Shown: piece by piece, positions 1 through 8,906 of the stretch | How the letters are laid out: each line of letters begins with the position of its first letter | Numbering within the stretch: the first letter of the stretch is position 1 | Assembly (NCBI GenBank): GCA_035647815.1 | Contig: DASRMR010000042.1 | Span: forward strand, 1-51,413 | Source of the DNA: JAAYRQ01 sp035647815 | GTDB lineage: Bacteria; Bacillota; Syntrophomonadia; Syntrophomonadales; Syntrophomonadaceae | DNA: 51,413 nucleotides | Reading direction: 5' to 3' | Notes under the pieces: model-generated | Databases searched by the model: none | Seen by the model: only the letters and a program-made list of their open reading frames with translations | Told to the model about the DNA's origin: nothing | Position numbers and translations under genes: made by a program

Positions 1-86
1 TAAAAGGAGTAATGTCAAGGAAAAAACAGGTTGTTCCAGTATTATTCGAAGTTTTGCGTAAAGAAGGAGCAGGGTTGACTAATTAA
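1..86 (+). CDS. 3' end of an upstream reading frame (partial)
   Basis: An open frame runs in from the left edge and stops with TAA at 84-86. Its last residues read MSRKKQVVPVLF and then EVLRKEGAGLTN. An ATG at 12 preceded by AAGGAG would give a 24-residue peptide, but the spacing is only about 3 nt, so the end of a longer upstream gene is more likely. The tail is too short to assign. It lies 59 bp before the thiolase gene and may share its operon. Confidence 0.4.
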   Translation, partial: KGVMSRKKQVVPVLFEVLRKEGAGLTN

Positions 87-145
87 ATCGTCGATTTTAA
101 GCAAAGAATAATCTCAAGAGTAAAGAGCAAAGGAGATTTATTGTT

Positions 146-1378
146 ATGACAAAAGAAATTAATGAGGTAGTAATGGTTAGTGTATGTAGAACTCCAATCG
201 GTGATTTTGGTGGCAGCTTAAAATCTATAAGGGCTAATGATTTATCTATTTTAACAACTAAAGAGGCTATTAAAAGGGCAGGTATAGATGCTTCTTTGGT
301 AGATGAACTTACTATGGGCATGACTTTTCCTCATGGTAATGGTTCGTGTCCTGCGCGTATTGTGGCAATAAGATCAGGGATGGCTAATGAAAGTTCGGGC
401 GTTTTAGTAAACCAGAACTGTGCTTCGGCTATGCGTGCTATGGAGATTGCAAGCCATAATTTGATGCTTGGTAAAACTGAAATAGCTGTTGTAGTAGGAA
501 CAGAAAGTATGAGTAATATTCCATATGTTGTACAGGAAGCTAGATTTGGATATAGGATGGGTGATGGCAAGTTACAAGATGCTATGCTTTCTGATGGTCT
601 TGTTTGTGAATTAGCAGGCGGAATTCACATGGGTGAAACTGCAGAAAATATCGCCGCAAAATATGGAATAACTAGAGAAGAATGTGATGAGATGGCTTTA
701 ACCAGCCACACTAGAGCGATTCGAGCTATCGAGGAAGGACGCTTTAAAAAAGAAATCGTTCCTGTACCTGTAAGGATAAGAAGAGAAGATGCCTTGTTTG
801 ATACAGATGAACATCCTATTAAGGATGCAAGTCTGGAAGATATGGCTAAATTGCGACCTGCATTTAGAAAAGACGGAGTTGTCACTGCGGCTAACGCATC
901 TGGTCTCAATGACGCATCTTGTGCAGCGGTATTTATGACTAAGAAAAAAGCAGAAGAATTGGGAATTAAGCCTTTAATGAAACTGATTGGCTCATGTAGT
1001 GCAGGTGTAGAACCAGAATTAATGGGATTAGGACCAGCTCAAGCTATTCCTAAAGTACTAAAACAGGCAGGAATGAAATATGACGATGTAGACTATTGGG
1101 AACTTAATGAGGCTTTTGCTGCTCAGGTTATTGGTGTGGAAAGAATGCTCAAGGAAGAACAGGGTATAGAGCTTAACATAGGTACAGTTGAAGAGAATGG
1201 TAATATTAACAACAATGGTTCTGGGATCGCTTTAGGTCATCCTGTCGGGTGTACTGGTATAAGAATTATCTGTAGTCTCTACTATGAACTGGAAAGAATA
1301 GGGGCAACAGTAGGCGGAGCCTCCCTCTGTGTTGGTGGTGGAGCTTCGATGGCCTCACTGTGGACTAGAGATATTTAA
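146..1378 (+). CDS. Acetyl-CoA acetyltransferase / thiolase family
   Basis: 410-residue thiolase, expected to condense two acetyl-CoA to acetoacetyl-CoA or to cleave 3-ketoacyl-CoA in the cytoplasm. The nucleophilic cysteine is Cys92 in NQNCASAM. NEAFAAQ sits at 321-327, and the C-terminal GHPVGCTG supplies His365 and Cys369, so the catalytic set is complete. Length is close to the usual 390-400. AAGGAG at 130-135 precedes the ATG by about 10 nt. No other beta-oxidation gene is adjacent, but a CoA-transferase and an acyl-CoA dehydrogenase lie about 40 kb to the right, which fits butyrate or short-chain acyl-CoA metabolism. Chain-length preference and direction cannot be read from sequence. 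A hairpin terminator follows. Confidence 0.93.
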   Translation: MTKEINEVVMVSVCRTPIGDFGGSLKSIRANDLSILTTKEAIKRAGIDASLVDELTMGMTFPHGNGSCPARIVAIRSGMANESSGVLVNQNCASAMRAMEIASHNLMLGKTEIAVVVGTESMSNIPYVVQEARFGYRMGDGKLQDAMLSDGLVCELAGGIHMGETAENIAAKYGITREECDEMALTSHTRAIRAIEEGRFKKEIVPVPVRIRREDALFDTDEHPIKDASLEDMAKLRPAFRKDGVVTAANASGLNDASCAAVFMTKKKAEELGIKPLMKLIGSCSAGVEPELMGLGPAQAIPKVLKQAGMKYDDVDYWELNEAFAAQVIGVERMLKEEQGIELNIGTVEENGNINNNGSGIALGHPVGCTGIRIICSLYYELERIGATVGGASLCVGGGASMASLWTRDI

Positions 1379-1450
1379 GAGATTAATTTTTCTAAATTAA
1401 TATAATAATTATATAATGTGGTTGATAGTTTAAATATCAACGAGTTTAAT

Positions 1451-1480
1451 GCCTGGCAAAAAGCCGGGTTTTCTTTTTTC
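1451..1480 (+). terminator. Rho-independent terminator after the thiolase gene
   Basis: CCTGGC pairs with GCCGGG around an AAAAA loop and is followed by TTTTCTTTTTT. Confidence 0.85.
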
Positions 1481-1574
1481 TGCATAAAGTTGAAATTTCT
1501 AAAATATCTTTATAAAAGTAATACTTTGATGCTTTAAGATACCTATTAAAAAAGCTCTATTAAAAGGAGAAAAT

Positions 1575-2186
1575 ATGAATCTGAAACTTAAAGTTAAACA
1601 GCACTTGAAAGAAAACAAATGGCATTATATATTACTAATCTCAATATTTGTACTCGGTATGTTTTTAGGTTATCAAAAAGTTTATAGTTTACAAGGTGAA
1701 GTAAAAGCACATCTTTTAGAATTAATTAACAATTATTTGCTAGGAGGTTATAAGGGAGAACTTTCCGGAAATCATATTTTTCTAAGTGCTTATTTTCAGC
1801 AGTTTAAATCTATATTTTTAATTTGGTTTTTGGGATTAACTGTAATCGGTGTACCGTTTATTTTGGGAGTTATATTTTTTAGGGGTTTTTCATTAGGCTT
1901 TACGGTAGGATTTTTAGTTCAAGAAAAGGCTAGTGCAGGAGTTATAGTTACTATTTTATCAATTCTACCGCAAAACATTGTCTATATCCCTTTAATTATT
2001 GTCTGGGCTCTTATAGCTATAAACTTTTCCGTTTATATTGTGAAAGGTCGTGATAGTGGTGGATTACCTCTAACAAAAGGAATTATAAGATATTTTATAC
2101 TTTTGGTATTTTTTACTACTTTAATTGCGGTAGGTATTTTAATCGAAGCTTATTTATCGCCATGGTTTTTAGGATTAATTTTATAA
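1575..2186 (+). CDS. spoIIM: Stage II sporulation protein M (SpoIIM)
   Basis: 203-residue polytopic membrane protein. One hydrophobic segment near residues 19-31 is followed by further segments at about 75-95, 100-120, 125-150 and 170-200, the usual layout of SpoIIM. SpoIIM is part of the SpoIID-SpoIIM-SpoIIP peptidoglycan-degrading complex that drives engulfment of the forespore. The context supports the name: it heads the spoIIM, yqzK-like, xerD, deoB order found in many spore formers. AAGGAG lies just before the ATG. The next gene starts 21 bp downstream, so they are probably cotranscribed. Confidence 0.88.
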   Translation: MNLKLKVKQHLKENKWHYILLISIFVLGMFLGYQKVYSLQGEVKAHLLELINNYLLGGYKGELSGNHIFLSAYFQQFKSIFLIWFLGLTVIGVPFILGVIFFRGFSLGFTVGFLVQEKASAGVIVTILSILPQNIVYIPLIIVWALIAINFSVYIVKGRDSGGLPLTKGIIRYFILLVFFTTLIAVGILIEAYLSPWFLGLIL

Positions 2187-2207
2187 CTTAAGGGAGGTTT
2201 ATAAAGT

Positions 2208-2468
2208 ATGATTATTATAGTTAATAATTGGAAAAAGAAGTTGATGAATTTATTAACTGCTTTAGTATTAATTATAGCTTTTCTAATAGCAGTACCTTTT
2301 GTGGTAGGAACACTTTATGATAAAATACCGGTTATGAGTACTTGGTTTCAAGATGAACATCCGACTGGTAATCCGATGCGAGTAGATTCTAATAAAAAGA
2401 ATACCAAATTTGATAACATGCTAGATTCTATGGTTATTCATTTGCAGGAGTTTTATTATGAGGAGTAG
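2208..2468 (+). CDS. DUF4227 (YqzK-like) small membrane protein
   Basis: 86 residues with one strongly hydrophobic segment at about 15-35 and a polar C-terminal tail ending in a Glu-rich stretch. Size, topology and position immediately before xerD match the DUF4227 family (YqzK of Bacillus), whose function is unknown. GGGAGG lies about 12 nt before the ATG at 2208. An internal ATG at residue 12 is possible but has a weaker ribosome site. The family call rests on synteny plus topology more than on residue-level motifs. Confidence 0.65.
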   Translation: MIIIVNNWKKKLMNLLTALVLIIAFLIAVPFVVGTLYDKIPVMSTWFQDEHPTGNPMRVDSNKKNTKFDNMLDSMVIHLQEFYYEE

Positions 2469-2526
2469 CAGGTAATAACAGTTGGTTTGTCAAAAGTAGT
2501 AGTAAAAAGGCAGGAGGGTAACAATT

Positions 2527-3417
2527 ATGGAATCGTATTTTACTGCCTTCATGGATTATCTAGCCTATGAAAGAGGTTTGGCAAAAAATACTCAAGCAGC
2601 TTATAAAAGAGATTTATCTAAGTTTGTGAATTATAATAAAAACAATACTGATATTAGCCAATTTGAAAAAGTGCAAAAAGACGATATTATTAGTTTTCTC
2701 GGTTGGCAACTAGATTCTGGTGCTTCTTATGCTAGTGTGGCACGCAGTTTATCTACTTTGAAAACCTTTTATAAGTATTTAATTCTAGAGAATTTAGTAC
2801 AAGACAACCCAACTATTGATATCGAAACTCCGCGTATAAAGCGGACCCTACCTCAAATATTAACTATAGAAGAAATTGATCATCTTTTTAATCAGCCTAA
2901 CCTTATAAAACCGCTAGGCATCAGGGATCGGGCTATGTTGGAATTAATGTATGGCACTGGTGTACGAGTATCGGAATTACTAGCTGTTGAGATGGGGGAT
3001 CTTAATACTACTGCTGGTTTTCTAAGGTGTTTAGGCAAGGGGAGGAAGGAGAGAATTATCCCGGTTAATCAGACATCAATAGACTGGATTAACCGCTATG
3101 TCACTAATGTAAGAAGCACTTTGGTTAAAAACCATTTGGAAAAAACGCTTTTTGTTAATGCTAATGGTAGGCCGATGAGTAGACAAGGCTTTTTTAAAAT
3201 ATTGACTAACTATGCCCAGGAATCTGGAATAAAAAAAGATATTACCCCACACACATTAAGACACTCCTTTGCTACCCATATATTAAATAACGGTGCAGAT
3301 CTTAGAGCAGTACAGGAAATGTTAGGTCATGCGGATATTTCCACTACCCAGATTTATACTCATTTAACTACAATTAGATTACGGGAAGTTTATCAGCAAT
3401 TTCACCCGAGGGCTTAA
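2527..3417 (+). CDS. xerD: Tyrosine recombinase XerD
   Basis: 296-residue site-specific recombinase that resolves chromosome dimers at dif together with XerC. An N-terminal SAM-like core-binding domain occupies residues 1-90 and the catalytic domain about 110-290. All six catalytic residues are visible: Arg147 (GTGVRVSE), Lys171 (GKGRKE), His242 and Arg245 (PHTLRHSF), His268 (LGHADIST) and the nucleophile Tyr277 (IYTHL). Its place between the yqzK-like gene and deoB matches chromosomal xerD in spore formers, so this is a housekeeping recombinase rather than a phage or integron integrase. GGAGG precedes the ATG. Confidence 0.95.
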   Translation: MESYFTAFMDYLAYERGLAKNTQAAYKRDLSKFVNYNKNNTDISQFEKVQKDDIISFLGWQLDSGASYASVARSLSTLKTFYKYLILENLVQDNPTIDIETPRIKRTLPQILTIEEIDHLFNQPNLIKPLGIRDRAMLELMYGTGVRVSELLAVEMGDLNTTAGFLRCLGKGRKERIIPVNQTSIDWINRYVTNVRSTLVKNHLEKTLFVNANGRPMSRQGFFKILTNYAQESGIKKDITPHTLRHSFATHILNNGADLRAVQEMLGHADISTTQIYTHLTTIRLREVYQQFHPRA

Positions 3418-3448
3418 TTTTCAGATACGAATTATGGAGGCAGAACTA

Positions 3449-4621
3449 ATGAGAAAAAGAGCGATTATTATAGTGTTAGATAGCGTAGGAATTGGCGAAT
3501 TACCTGATAGTCATCTTTTTGGGGATGAAGGTGCAAACACTTTGAAAAACACTGCATTAGCAGTAGGCGGTTTAGATTTACCTAATTTGGGTAGTTTAGG
3601 ATTAGGTAATATAGAAGATATAAAAGGGGTAGAACCTATAGCTAATGCAATCGGTAATTTTGGTAAGATGAATGAAAAATCTATGGGCAAAGATACTACT
3701 ATGGGCCATTGGGAAATGGTGGGAATTATTACAGAGAAGCCATTTCCTACATACCCAGAAGGTTTTCCAGATGAGCTGATAAGTGAATATGAAAAAATAA
3801 TAGGATGTAAAGTTATTGGTAATAAGGCGGCCTCAGGGACGGATATTATCAAAGAATTAGGGGAAGAACATATGTTAACTGGCTCTCCTATAGTCTATAC
3901 TTCAGCAGATAGTGTCTTACAAATAGCAGCACATGAGGAAATAATTCCTTTAGATAAACAATATGAAATGTGTGAAAAGGCACGGCTTTTTATGACTGGT
4001 GAACATGAGGTAGGCAGAATTATAGCTCGCCCTTTTGTAAGCAAAAATGGGGAGTTCCAAAGAACGCCTAATCGTCAAGATTATTCTTTAGAACCTAGCC
4101 AGAATATCTTAGATTTTATATTAGAAAACGGTCAAGAAGTTATTGGGGTCGGTAAGATAAAAGATATATATGCAGGACGAGGTGTTAGTAGGTCATGTCC
4201 TACTAAAAACAATCTCGATGGAATAAAGCAGATAAAAGAAATACTGAAAGAAGATTTCCAAGGATTACTCTTTGCCAACTTAGTAGATTTTGATCAATTA
4301 TATGGGCATCGTAATGATCCTCATGGTTATGCGGGCGCATTAAAGGAATTTGATGAAAATTTACCAGGAATTATGGCCGGTTTAAGAGATGATGACATCT
4401 TAATCATTACAGCTGATCACGGTTGTGACCCAACTACTGAAGGTACTGACCACTCTCGTGAGTATGTACCTCTTTTAGTCTATGGAAAAAAACTGAAAGG
4501 TAATATTAACCTAGGTGTTAGAGAGACTTTTGCTGATATGGGACAAACAGTTGCAGAACATTTAGGTGTAAAGGTTTCTGATAATTTGGCTGGAACGAGT
4601 TTTTATTCCCTTTTAAAATAG
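3449..4621 (+). CDS. deoB: Phosphopentomutase DeoB
   Basis: Interconverts (deoxy)ribose 1-phosphate and 5-phosphate in nucleoside catabolism. It is an alkaline-phosphatase-superfamily enzyme with two bound metal ions. Visible motifs are the N-terminal LDSVGIGELPD, the activating threonine region KDTTMGHWEM at 81-90, and the C-terminal metal-binding TADHGCDP and GTDHSREYVPLL. The start is placed at ATG 3449 because TGGAGG at 3435-3440 is well spaced for it; an ATG at 3434 would sit on that ribosome site. The resulting 390 residues match the family. The downstream phosphorylase supplies its substrate. Confidence 0.96.
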   Translation: MRKRAIIIVLDSVGIGELPDSHLFGDEGANTLKNTALAVGGLDLPNLGSLGLGNIEDIKGVEPIANAIGNFGKMNEKSMGKDTTMGHWEMVGIITEKPFPTYPEGFPDELISEYEKIIGCKVIGNKAASGTDIIKELGEEHMLTGSPIVYTSADSVLQIAAHEEIIPLDKQYEMCEKARLFMTGEHEVGRIIARPFVSKNGEFQRTPNRQDYSLEPSQNILDFILENGQEVIGVGKIKDIYAGRGVSRSCPTKNNLDGIKQIKEILKEDFQGLLFANLVDFDQLYGHRNDPHGYAGALKEFDENLPGIMAGLRDDDILIITADHGCDPTTEGTDHSREYVPLLVYGKKLKGNINLGVRETFADMGQTVAEHLGVKVSDNLAGTSFYSLLK

Positions 4622-4669
4622 TGATATTGAAGATAATTTTAAAATTTCTCAGTTAGGAGTAGATGAATT

Positions 4670-5971
4670 ATGCGGATGATAGATATTATTCAAAAAAAGA
4701 AAAGTGGGCAAGTATTAACTAACTTAGAAATTAATTTTGCTGTATCAGCTTATACCAAAGGAGAAATACCTGATTATCAAATGGCAGCTCTTTTGATGGC
4801 GACTTATTTTAAAGGGATGGACAAGCAAGAAATAGCTGACCTAACTATGGCGATGGTAAATTCAGGAGATATAATTGATCTATCATCTATAAAAGGGATA
4901 AAAGTTGATAAACATTCAACAGGTGGTGTAGGTGATAAAATCAGCCTAATCGTAGTGCCATTAGTAGCTGCAGTTGGAGTTCCAGTAGCTAAGATGAGTG
5001 GCAGAGGTTTAGGGCATACTGGCGGAACTATTGATAAATTAGAAGCTATAAAAGGTTTTAGAACAGAATTAACCGATAGTGAATTTATACATAATGTGAA
5101 CAATTTTAAGATGGCAATTGCTGGACAGACGGGAAATTTAGTTCCTGCAGATAAAAAGCTATATGCTCTACGGGATGTTACTGCAACAGTAGATAGCATA
5201 CCACTTATAGCTAGTTCTATAATGAGCAAAAAGATTGCTGCAGGTGCTGATGCGATAGTCTTAGATGTAAAAATCGGTTCAGGAGCATTTATGAAAACAT
5301 TAGATGAAGCTAAAGAACTAGCCCAGACTATGGTAGATATAGGTAAATCTCTAAAAATTCAGACTATAGCAGTAATTACGAACATGAATCAACCACTAGG
5401 ACATGAAGTTGGAAATGCGAATGAAGTAAGGGAAGCTATAGAAGTTTTGAAAAATCAAGGATCCCAAGACGAAACAGAAATAGCTTTAACTATAGCTGCT
5501 CATATGGCTATATTAGGTGGAGCTTTTGAAGATTTTAAAATCGCTTATAATGAACTATCTCGAATAATAGAATCAGGACAAGCTATTAATAAATTTAAAG
5601 AATTAATTGAAATACAAGGCGGAGACCCCACTATTATTGATGATTTAGATAAATTACCTCAAGCTAAAAACCATATAGAAATTAAAGCTAAAAGATCCGG
5701 TTTTATTCAGGAGATTGATGCAGAGAAGATTGGGACAACTGCTATGCAATTAGGGGCAGGTCGTAAGACTAAGGATGATGATATAGATTTTGCAGCAGGT
5801 GTGACAATTTGCAAAAAAGTCGGTGAACAAGTTAATGCGGATGATATTATTTGCGTATTACATACTAATTTAGATGAGTCCAAACAGGCAGAAGATAGTG
5901 CTAAAGACGCTTTTACGGTAGGGGATATAAAGCCAGCCCCGCAAGATAATATTTTGGGAGTAATTTCGTAA
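4670..5971 (+). CDS. pdp: Pyrimidine-nucleoside (thymidine) phosphorylase
   Basis: 433-residue phosphorylase that splits uridine or thymidine with phosphate to the base and (deoxy)ribose 1-phosphate, the DeoB substrate. The family signature MSGRGLGHTGGTIDKLE lies near residues 107-123, with the phosphate-binding KHSTGGVGD just before it and a C-terminal barrel-sandwich domain with KKVGE near residue 387. TAGGAG lies 10 nt upstream of ATG 4670; ATG 4676 is a possible alternative. It is 48 bp after deoB and read the same way, so they probably form a nucleoside-salvage operon. Confidence 0.94.
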   Translation: MRMIDIIQKKKSGQVLTNLEINFAVSAYTKGEIPDYQMAALLMATYFKGMDKQEIADLTMAMVNSGDIIDLSSIKGIKVDKHSTGGVGDKISLIVVPLVAAVGVPVAKMSGRGLGHTGGTIDKLEAIKGFRTELTDSEFIHNVNNFKMAIAGQTGNLVPADKKLYALRDVTATVDSIPLIASSIMSKKIAAGADAIVLDVKIGSGAFMKTLDEAKELAQTMVDIGKSLKIQTIAVITNMNQPLGHEVGNANEVREAIEVLKNQGSQDETEIALTIAAHMAILGGAFEDFKIAYNELSRIIESGQAINKFKELIEIQGGDPTIIDDLDKLPQAKNHIEIKAKRSGFIQEIDAEKIGTTAMQLGAGRKTKDDDIDFAAGVTICKKVGEQVNADDIICVLHTNLDESKQAEDSAKDAFTVGDIKPAPQDNILGVIS

Positions 5972-6003
5972 GAGGTAGGAGTGAATTTAGCCGTGGCTAA
6001 GAT

Positions 6004-6106
6004 GTGCCGTGTCATCCTGAGAGAAACGAAGGATCTTTCCCTTGCACATCATAATAGAGGGGAAGATCCTTCACTGTGTTCAGATAACATAGGATGACGC
6101 AACTAG
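6004..6106. repeat. Palindromic intergenic repeat, full copy
   Basis: GTCATCCT at 6011-6018 pairs with AGGATGAC at 6091-6098, and GAAGGATCTTTCCC pairs with a near-complement ending in AGATCCTTC, giving a long imperfect hairpin. It resembles the GTCATyCTGAG-type dispersed repeats seen between genes in many bacteria. It lies beyond the 3' end of the leftward two-component operon and could serve as its transcript end. The right half recurs at 8620-8697. Confidence 0.75.
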
Positions 6107-6138
6107 TAATCCACAACAATTTACCTCAACTACTAATA

Positions 6139-7845
6139 TTAAATAAATTTAAACCAGAATATTACACCATCAGCACTATTTTTAGCACCATAAGGAAACT
6201 TATATCTTTCTAGAATTGTCCGGGCAATGGAAAGACCAAGGCCTGTACCTTTGGTATAGCTGCGTGAAATATCAACTTTCTTATAAGGATCCCAGATTTC
6301 ATCTATCTTTTCTTCTGGTATGTGGCTACCACTATTGTAAAACTCGAGTTTATCATCAGATATACTTATACGAATTATTCCGCCATTAGGTGTATGATCA
6401 AGGGCATTTACAAAAAAAATATCTATCACTCTTTCGATTAATACTGAGTCAGCTTTAATAACGCTATCACCTTCAAGATGAGTTGTAATCTGTTTTTCAG
6501 TACAAGTTTGACTATAACGATTAATTATCTTGTTCGACACTTCATTAAGTGATAGAACTTCTAGCTTGGTTGAAAATGAACTTGTTTCTAGTTTAGATAA
6601 ATCAAGCATTTCAAGGATAATTTTATCCATGCGATCCACATTCGTCTTAATATTACTTGCATAGTGCTCCCTTTTATCTGTTTGGACATTTTCGATAAGA
6701 TTTTGTGCATACCCGGAAATAATACTTAAGGGAGTTTTTAGATCATGGGCTAATGCTTTGGTCATTTCCTGGCGGTTATTTTCAAGTTCTTCCCGCTCTT
6801 TATAAGTTTTATAAGTTTGATCTGAAAGTATAAATGCTACTGTTAGAAATGCTATAAGGCAGCTAAGCCATAGAAAAGCTAATGTAGTTGCACTTCTCTC
6901 TAGTAAATTAACATCGCGAGCAATAACTGTCCAAAATTCACTATATTTTTTGTCATTATCCATCCTAGTTACAGTGTTTTGATAAGGCATAGGCAAATAA
7001 TAGCGATAGGTTAATAGATTTACTTTCTCAAAAGGAAGACTTACTGTTGCATGCGCTTCTTCAACATGTGCCTTTAACTTTTCCTGGCTTATTACCATAT
7101 TACGCAATTCGGTCTGTTTTTCCCCCTTGCCATAATCCTTATCAACGGGATGTATATAGCCATGTTCAAAATAGGGTAAATTTCGCGTGTCTTTATGTCC
7201 TGAATAATAAGAGATATCATCTGTAGTGGTTCCACTGCTTGAACCAGTTAGACTCCCATTTTCATTAAATATATAGGCTAACATTGGAGATATGATTACT
7301 TTATCGGGAATAATCATTTCATCATCGAGCCAAAAGCCTTCTATGTTAATAGAATATCCAGCAATATCTCCTACCTTTTTCGGCTTTGGGTTAGCGTATA
7401 AGTAATTTTCAATCTCATTTATCTCTTGTTCACTAAACCAGTCTTTAGGGTTTAAGTATGCGTAACCTGTATAGAATTCGTTGTTTCCCTTATCTACCGA
7501 GTATCCACACTGCCAATCATCCTTAGTATTGTAAACTAAATGATAATCACCTGTGAACAAAGCCATTTCTGTGCCTGAATAGGTAAGGAAAGATGTTGAG
7601 CCAATCAATTCACTTTTTAATTTAGTGATATCTGTAATTTGATTTTCGCCATCAATATGGTCTTGCAATATTTTTGTAATATTATTATTTGTCTGTATAG
7701 CAGATGTCCCCAGTTCTAATCCTACAACTTGTTTTTCTCGAAATATATGGAATACGCTGAAGCCTATCATAAGAACTAAGTATGTTACCAACAAAACAGA
7801 AAAGATTCGTATGTAGATAGTTTTTTCATCTGATTTTCTGGCAAT
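6139..7845 (-). CDS. Sensor histidine kinase
   Basis: Membrane sensor kinase paired with the response regulator just upstream. From the TTG at 7794 it has 551 residues. The frame stays open to an ATT at 7845, 5 nt after GGAGGG and 1 nt after the regulator stop codon, which adds 17 residues (568 total) and restores a basic N-terminus before the first membrane segment. In the TTG numbering, a large extracytoplasmic domain spans about 18-302 and a second membrane segment about 303-323. His350 in ALAHDLKTPL is the phosphorylated histidine, followed by a four-helix dimerisation region and an HATPase domain with GTGLGLSI near the C-terminus. The sensed signal is unknown and no obvious target operon is adjacent. 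Confidence 0.9.
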   Translation of the reverse strand: MARKSDEKTIYIRIFSVLLVTYLVLMIGFSVFHIFREKQVVGLELGTSAIQTNNNITKILQDHIDGENQITDITKLKSELIGSTSFLTYSGTEMALFTGDYHLVYNTKDDWQCGYSVDKGNNEFYTGYAYLNPKDWFSEQEINEIENYLYANPKPKKVGDIAGYSINIEGFWLDDEMIIPDKVIISPMLAYIFNENGSLTGSSSGTTTDDISYYSGHKDTRNLPYFEHGYIHPVDKDYGKGEKQTELRNMVISQEKLKAHVEEAHATVSLPFEKVNLLTYRYYLPMPYQNTVTRMDNDKKYSEFWTVIARDVNLLERSATTLAFLWLSCLIAFLTVAFILSDQTYKTYKEREELENNRQEMTKALAHDLKTPLSIISGYAQNLIENVQTDKREHYASNIKTNVDRMDKIILEMLDLSKLETSSFSTKLEVLSLNEVSNKIINRYSQTCTEKQITTHLEGDSVIKADSVLIERVIDIFFVNALDHTPNGGIIRISISDDKLEFYNSGSHIPEEKIDEIWDPYKKVDISRSYTKGTGLGLSIARTILERYKFPYGAKNSADGVIFWFKFI

Positions 7846-7846
7846 T

Positions 7847-8527
7847 TTATCCCTCCAGTTTATAACCCTGTTTAATTACAGTTTTAATTTGTTGGGCAGC
7901 ATTACCTAGTGACTTGCGAAGTTTTCTCACATGATTGTCAACTACTCTTTCATTACCTTCAAAATCGTATCCCCAAACTTGGATTAAAAGCCTTTCTCGG
8001 GTTACCACCCTACCCTGATTCTCCATTAACATTTTTAAAACTGTAAATTCCATTGGCGCTAGTAGCACTTCTTCATCATCTACAAAAACTGTGTGACGAT
8101 ATGGGTTTAAATTTATTTTTCCAACTGCCATTACCTTGTCAGTTCTGACCATGCCTTTCGAGTGTTTTATTAAAGCCATAACTTTGGCGAAAAGTTCTGC
8201 TAGGGAAAACGGTTTTGATATGTAATCATCACATCCTAAATTGTAGCCATATAACCTATCCCTTTCGTTATGTCTGGCAGTTATAAAAATGATAGGAACA
8301 TCGCTATTTTTTCTTAGTTCTTTACAAATCGTAAACCCATCTACTTCTGGCAACATTACATCTAAAAGCACTAAATCATACTCTTTTTCATAACACTTTT
8401 GCTGGACTTCAGCACCATTTTGGACAGAATCTATATTAAAAGTTCTTTCGCTTTTATCATCAAAATAATCTGTGATGATTTCTACTAATTCTGGATCATC
8501 TTCAACTAGCAAAATTTCATAAGTCAT
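7847..8527 (-). CDS. OmpR/PhoB-family response regulator
   Basis: 226 residues. The receiver domain at 1-120 has the acidic pair ED at 9-10, phospho-acceptor Asp56 (LLDVMLPEVDG) and Lys in ISKPFSLAE. The C-terminal winged-helix DNA-binding domain ends in VDNHVRKLRK and IKTVIKQGYKLEG. GGAGGTG lies before the ATG. Its last codons contain the GGAGGG that serves the kinase, so the two genes are translationally linked. Overall similar to VanR-type regulators; the target genes are not evident. Confidence 0.94.
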   Translation of the reverse strand: MTYEILLVEDDPELVEIITDYFDDKSERTFNIDSVQNGAEVQQKCYEKEYDLVLLDVMLPEVDGFTICKELRKNSDVPIIFITARHNERDRLYGYNLGCDDYISKPFSLAELFAKVMALIKHSKGMVRTDKVMAVGKINLNPYRHTVFVDDEEVLLAPMEFTVLKMLMENQGRVVTRERLLIQVWGYDFEGNERVVDNHVRKLRKSLGNAAQQIKTVIKQGYKLEG

Positions 8528-8858
8528 TTTTTCACCTCCAAATATAGCTTAACATTTAGATATGTCCTTCTTGTATCCATTTTATATTCATCAGCATAAA
8601 TTCTTCTATCTTTTTAGAAACATTATAATAGGAGGGAAGATTCTTCACTGCGTTCAGAATTGCAAATATAGGCATTCAGAATGATGCTAGCTATTTGATT
8701 AATATGCAATAATTTATATAATTAAGGGATTTATTTTTTTAGGAGAGATACACGATAAACTAGTGAAATTCTAAAAGACAAATATTTAGCTTTTCTGGTA
8801 AGCTAGTAAATGTGGTAATAATGACATTATTAAATAGGATCTGAGGAGGTCACATAAG
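8528..8858. other. Intergenic region between the two-component operon and the alkA-type gene
   Basis: About 330 bp separating divergent genes. It holds the half copy of the palindromic repeat (8620-8697) and presumably both promoters. No further gene or RNA was recognised. Confidence 0.5.
8620..8697. repeat. Half copy of the palindromic intergenic repeat
   Basis: GGGAAGATTCTTCACTGCG followed by TTCAGAAT matches the right half of the 6004-6106 element with a few substitutions, including the preceding ATAATAG. The left half is absent. The two copies are in the same orientation and bracket the two-component operon. Confidence 0.65.
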
Positions 8859-8906
8859 ATGAAAAAACACTTATTAAACCTGGAGAAAAACTGTGGAGGT
8901 ATTTAA
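8859..8906 (+). CDS. Possible 15-residue leader peptide before the glycosylase
   Basis: ATG at 8859 has the strongest Shine-Dalgarno sequence in the area (GAGGAGGT at 8843-8850, 8 nt spacing) and encodes MKKHLLNLEKNCGGI. Its stop overlaps the GTG start of the glycosylase gene by 14 nt in another frame, which suggests translational coupling. It has no recognised function and could be a decayed start region. Confidence 0.35.
   Translation: MKKHLLNLEKNCGGI

Noticed and set aside
2527..3417. xerD considered as a mobile-element or phage integrase
   Set aside because: The position between the yqzK-like gene and deoB and the full-length XerD architecture indicate the chromosomal dimer-resolution recombinase.
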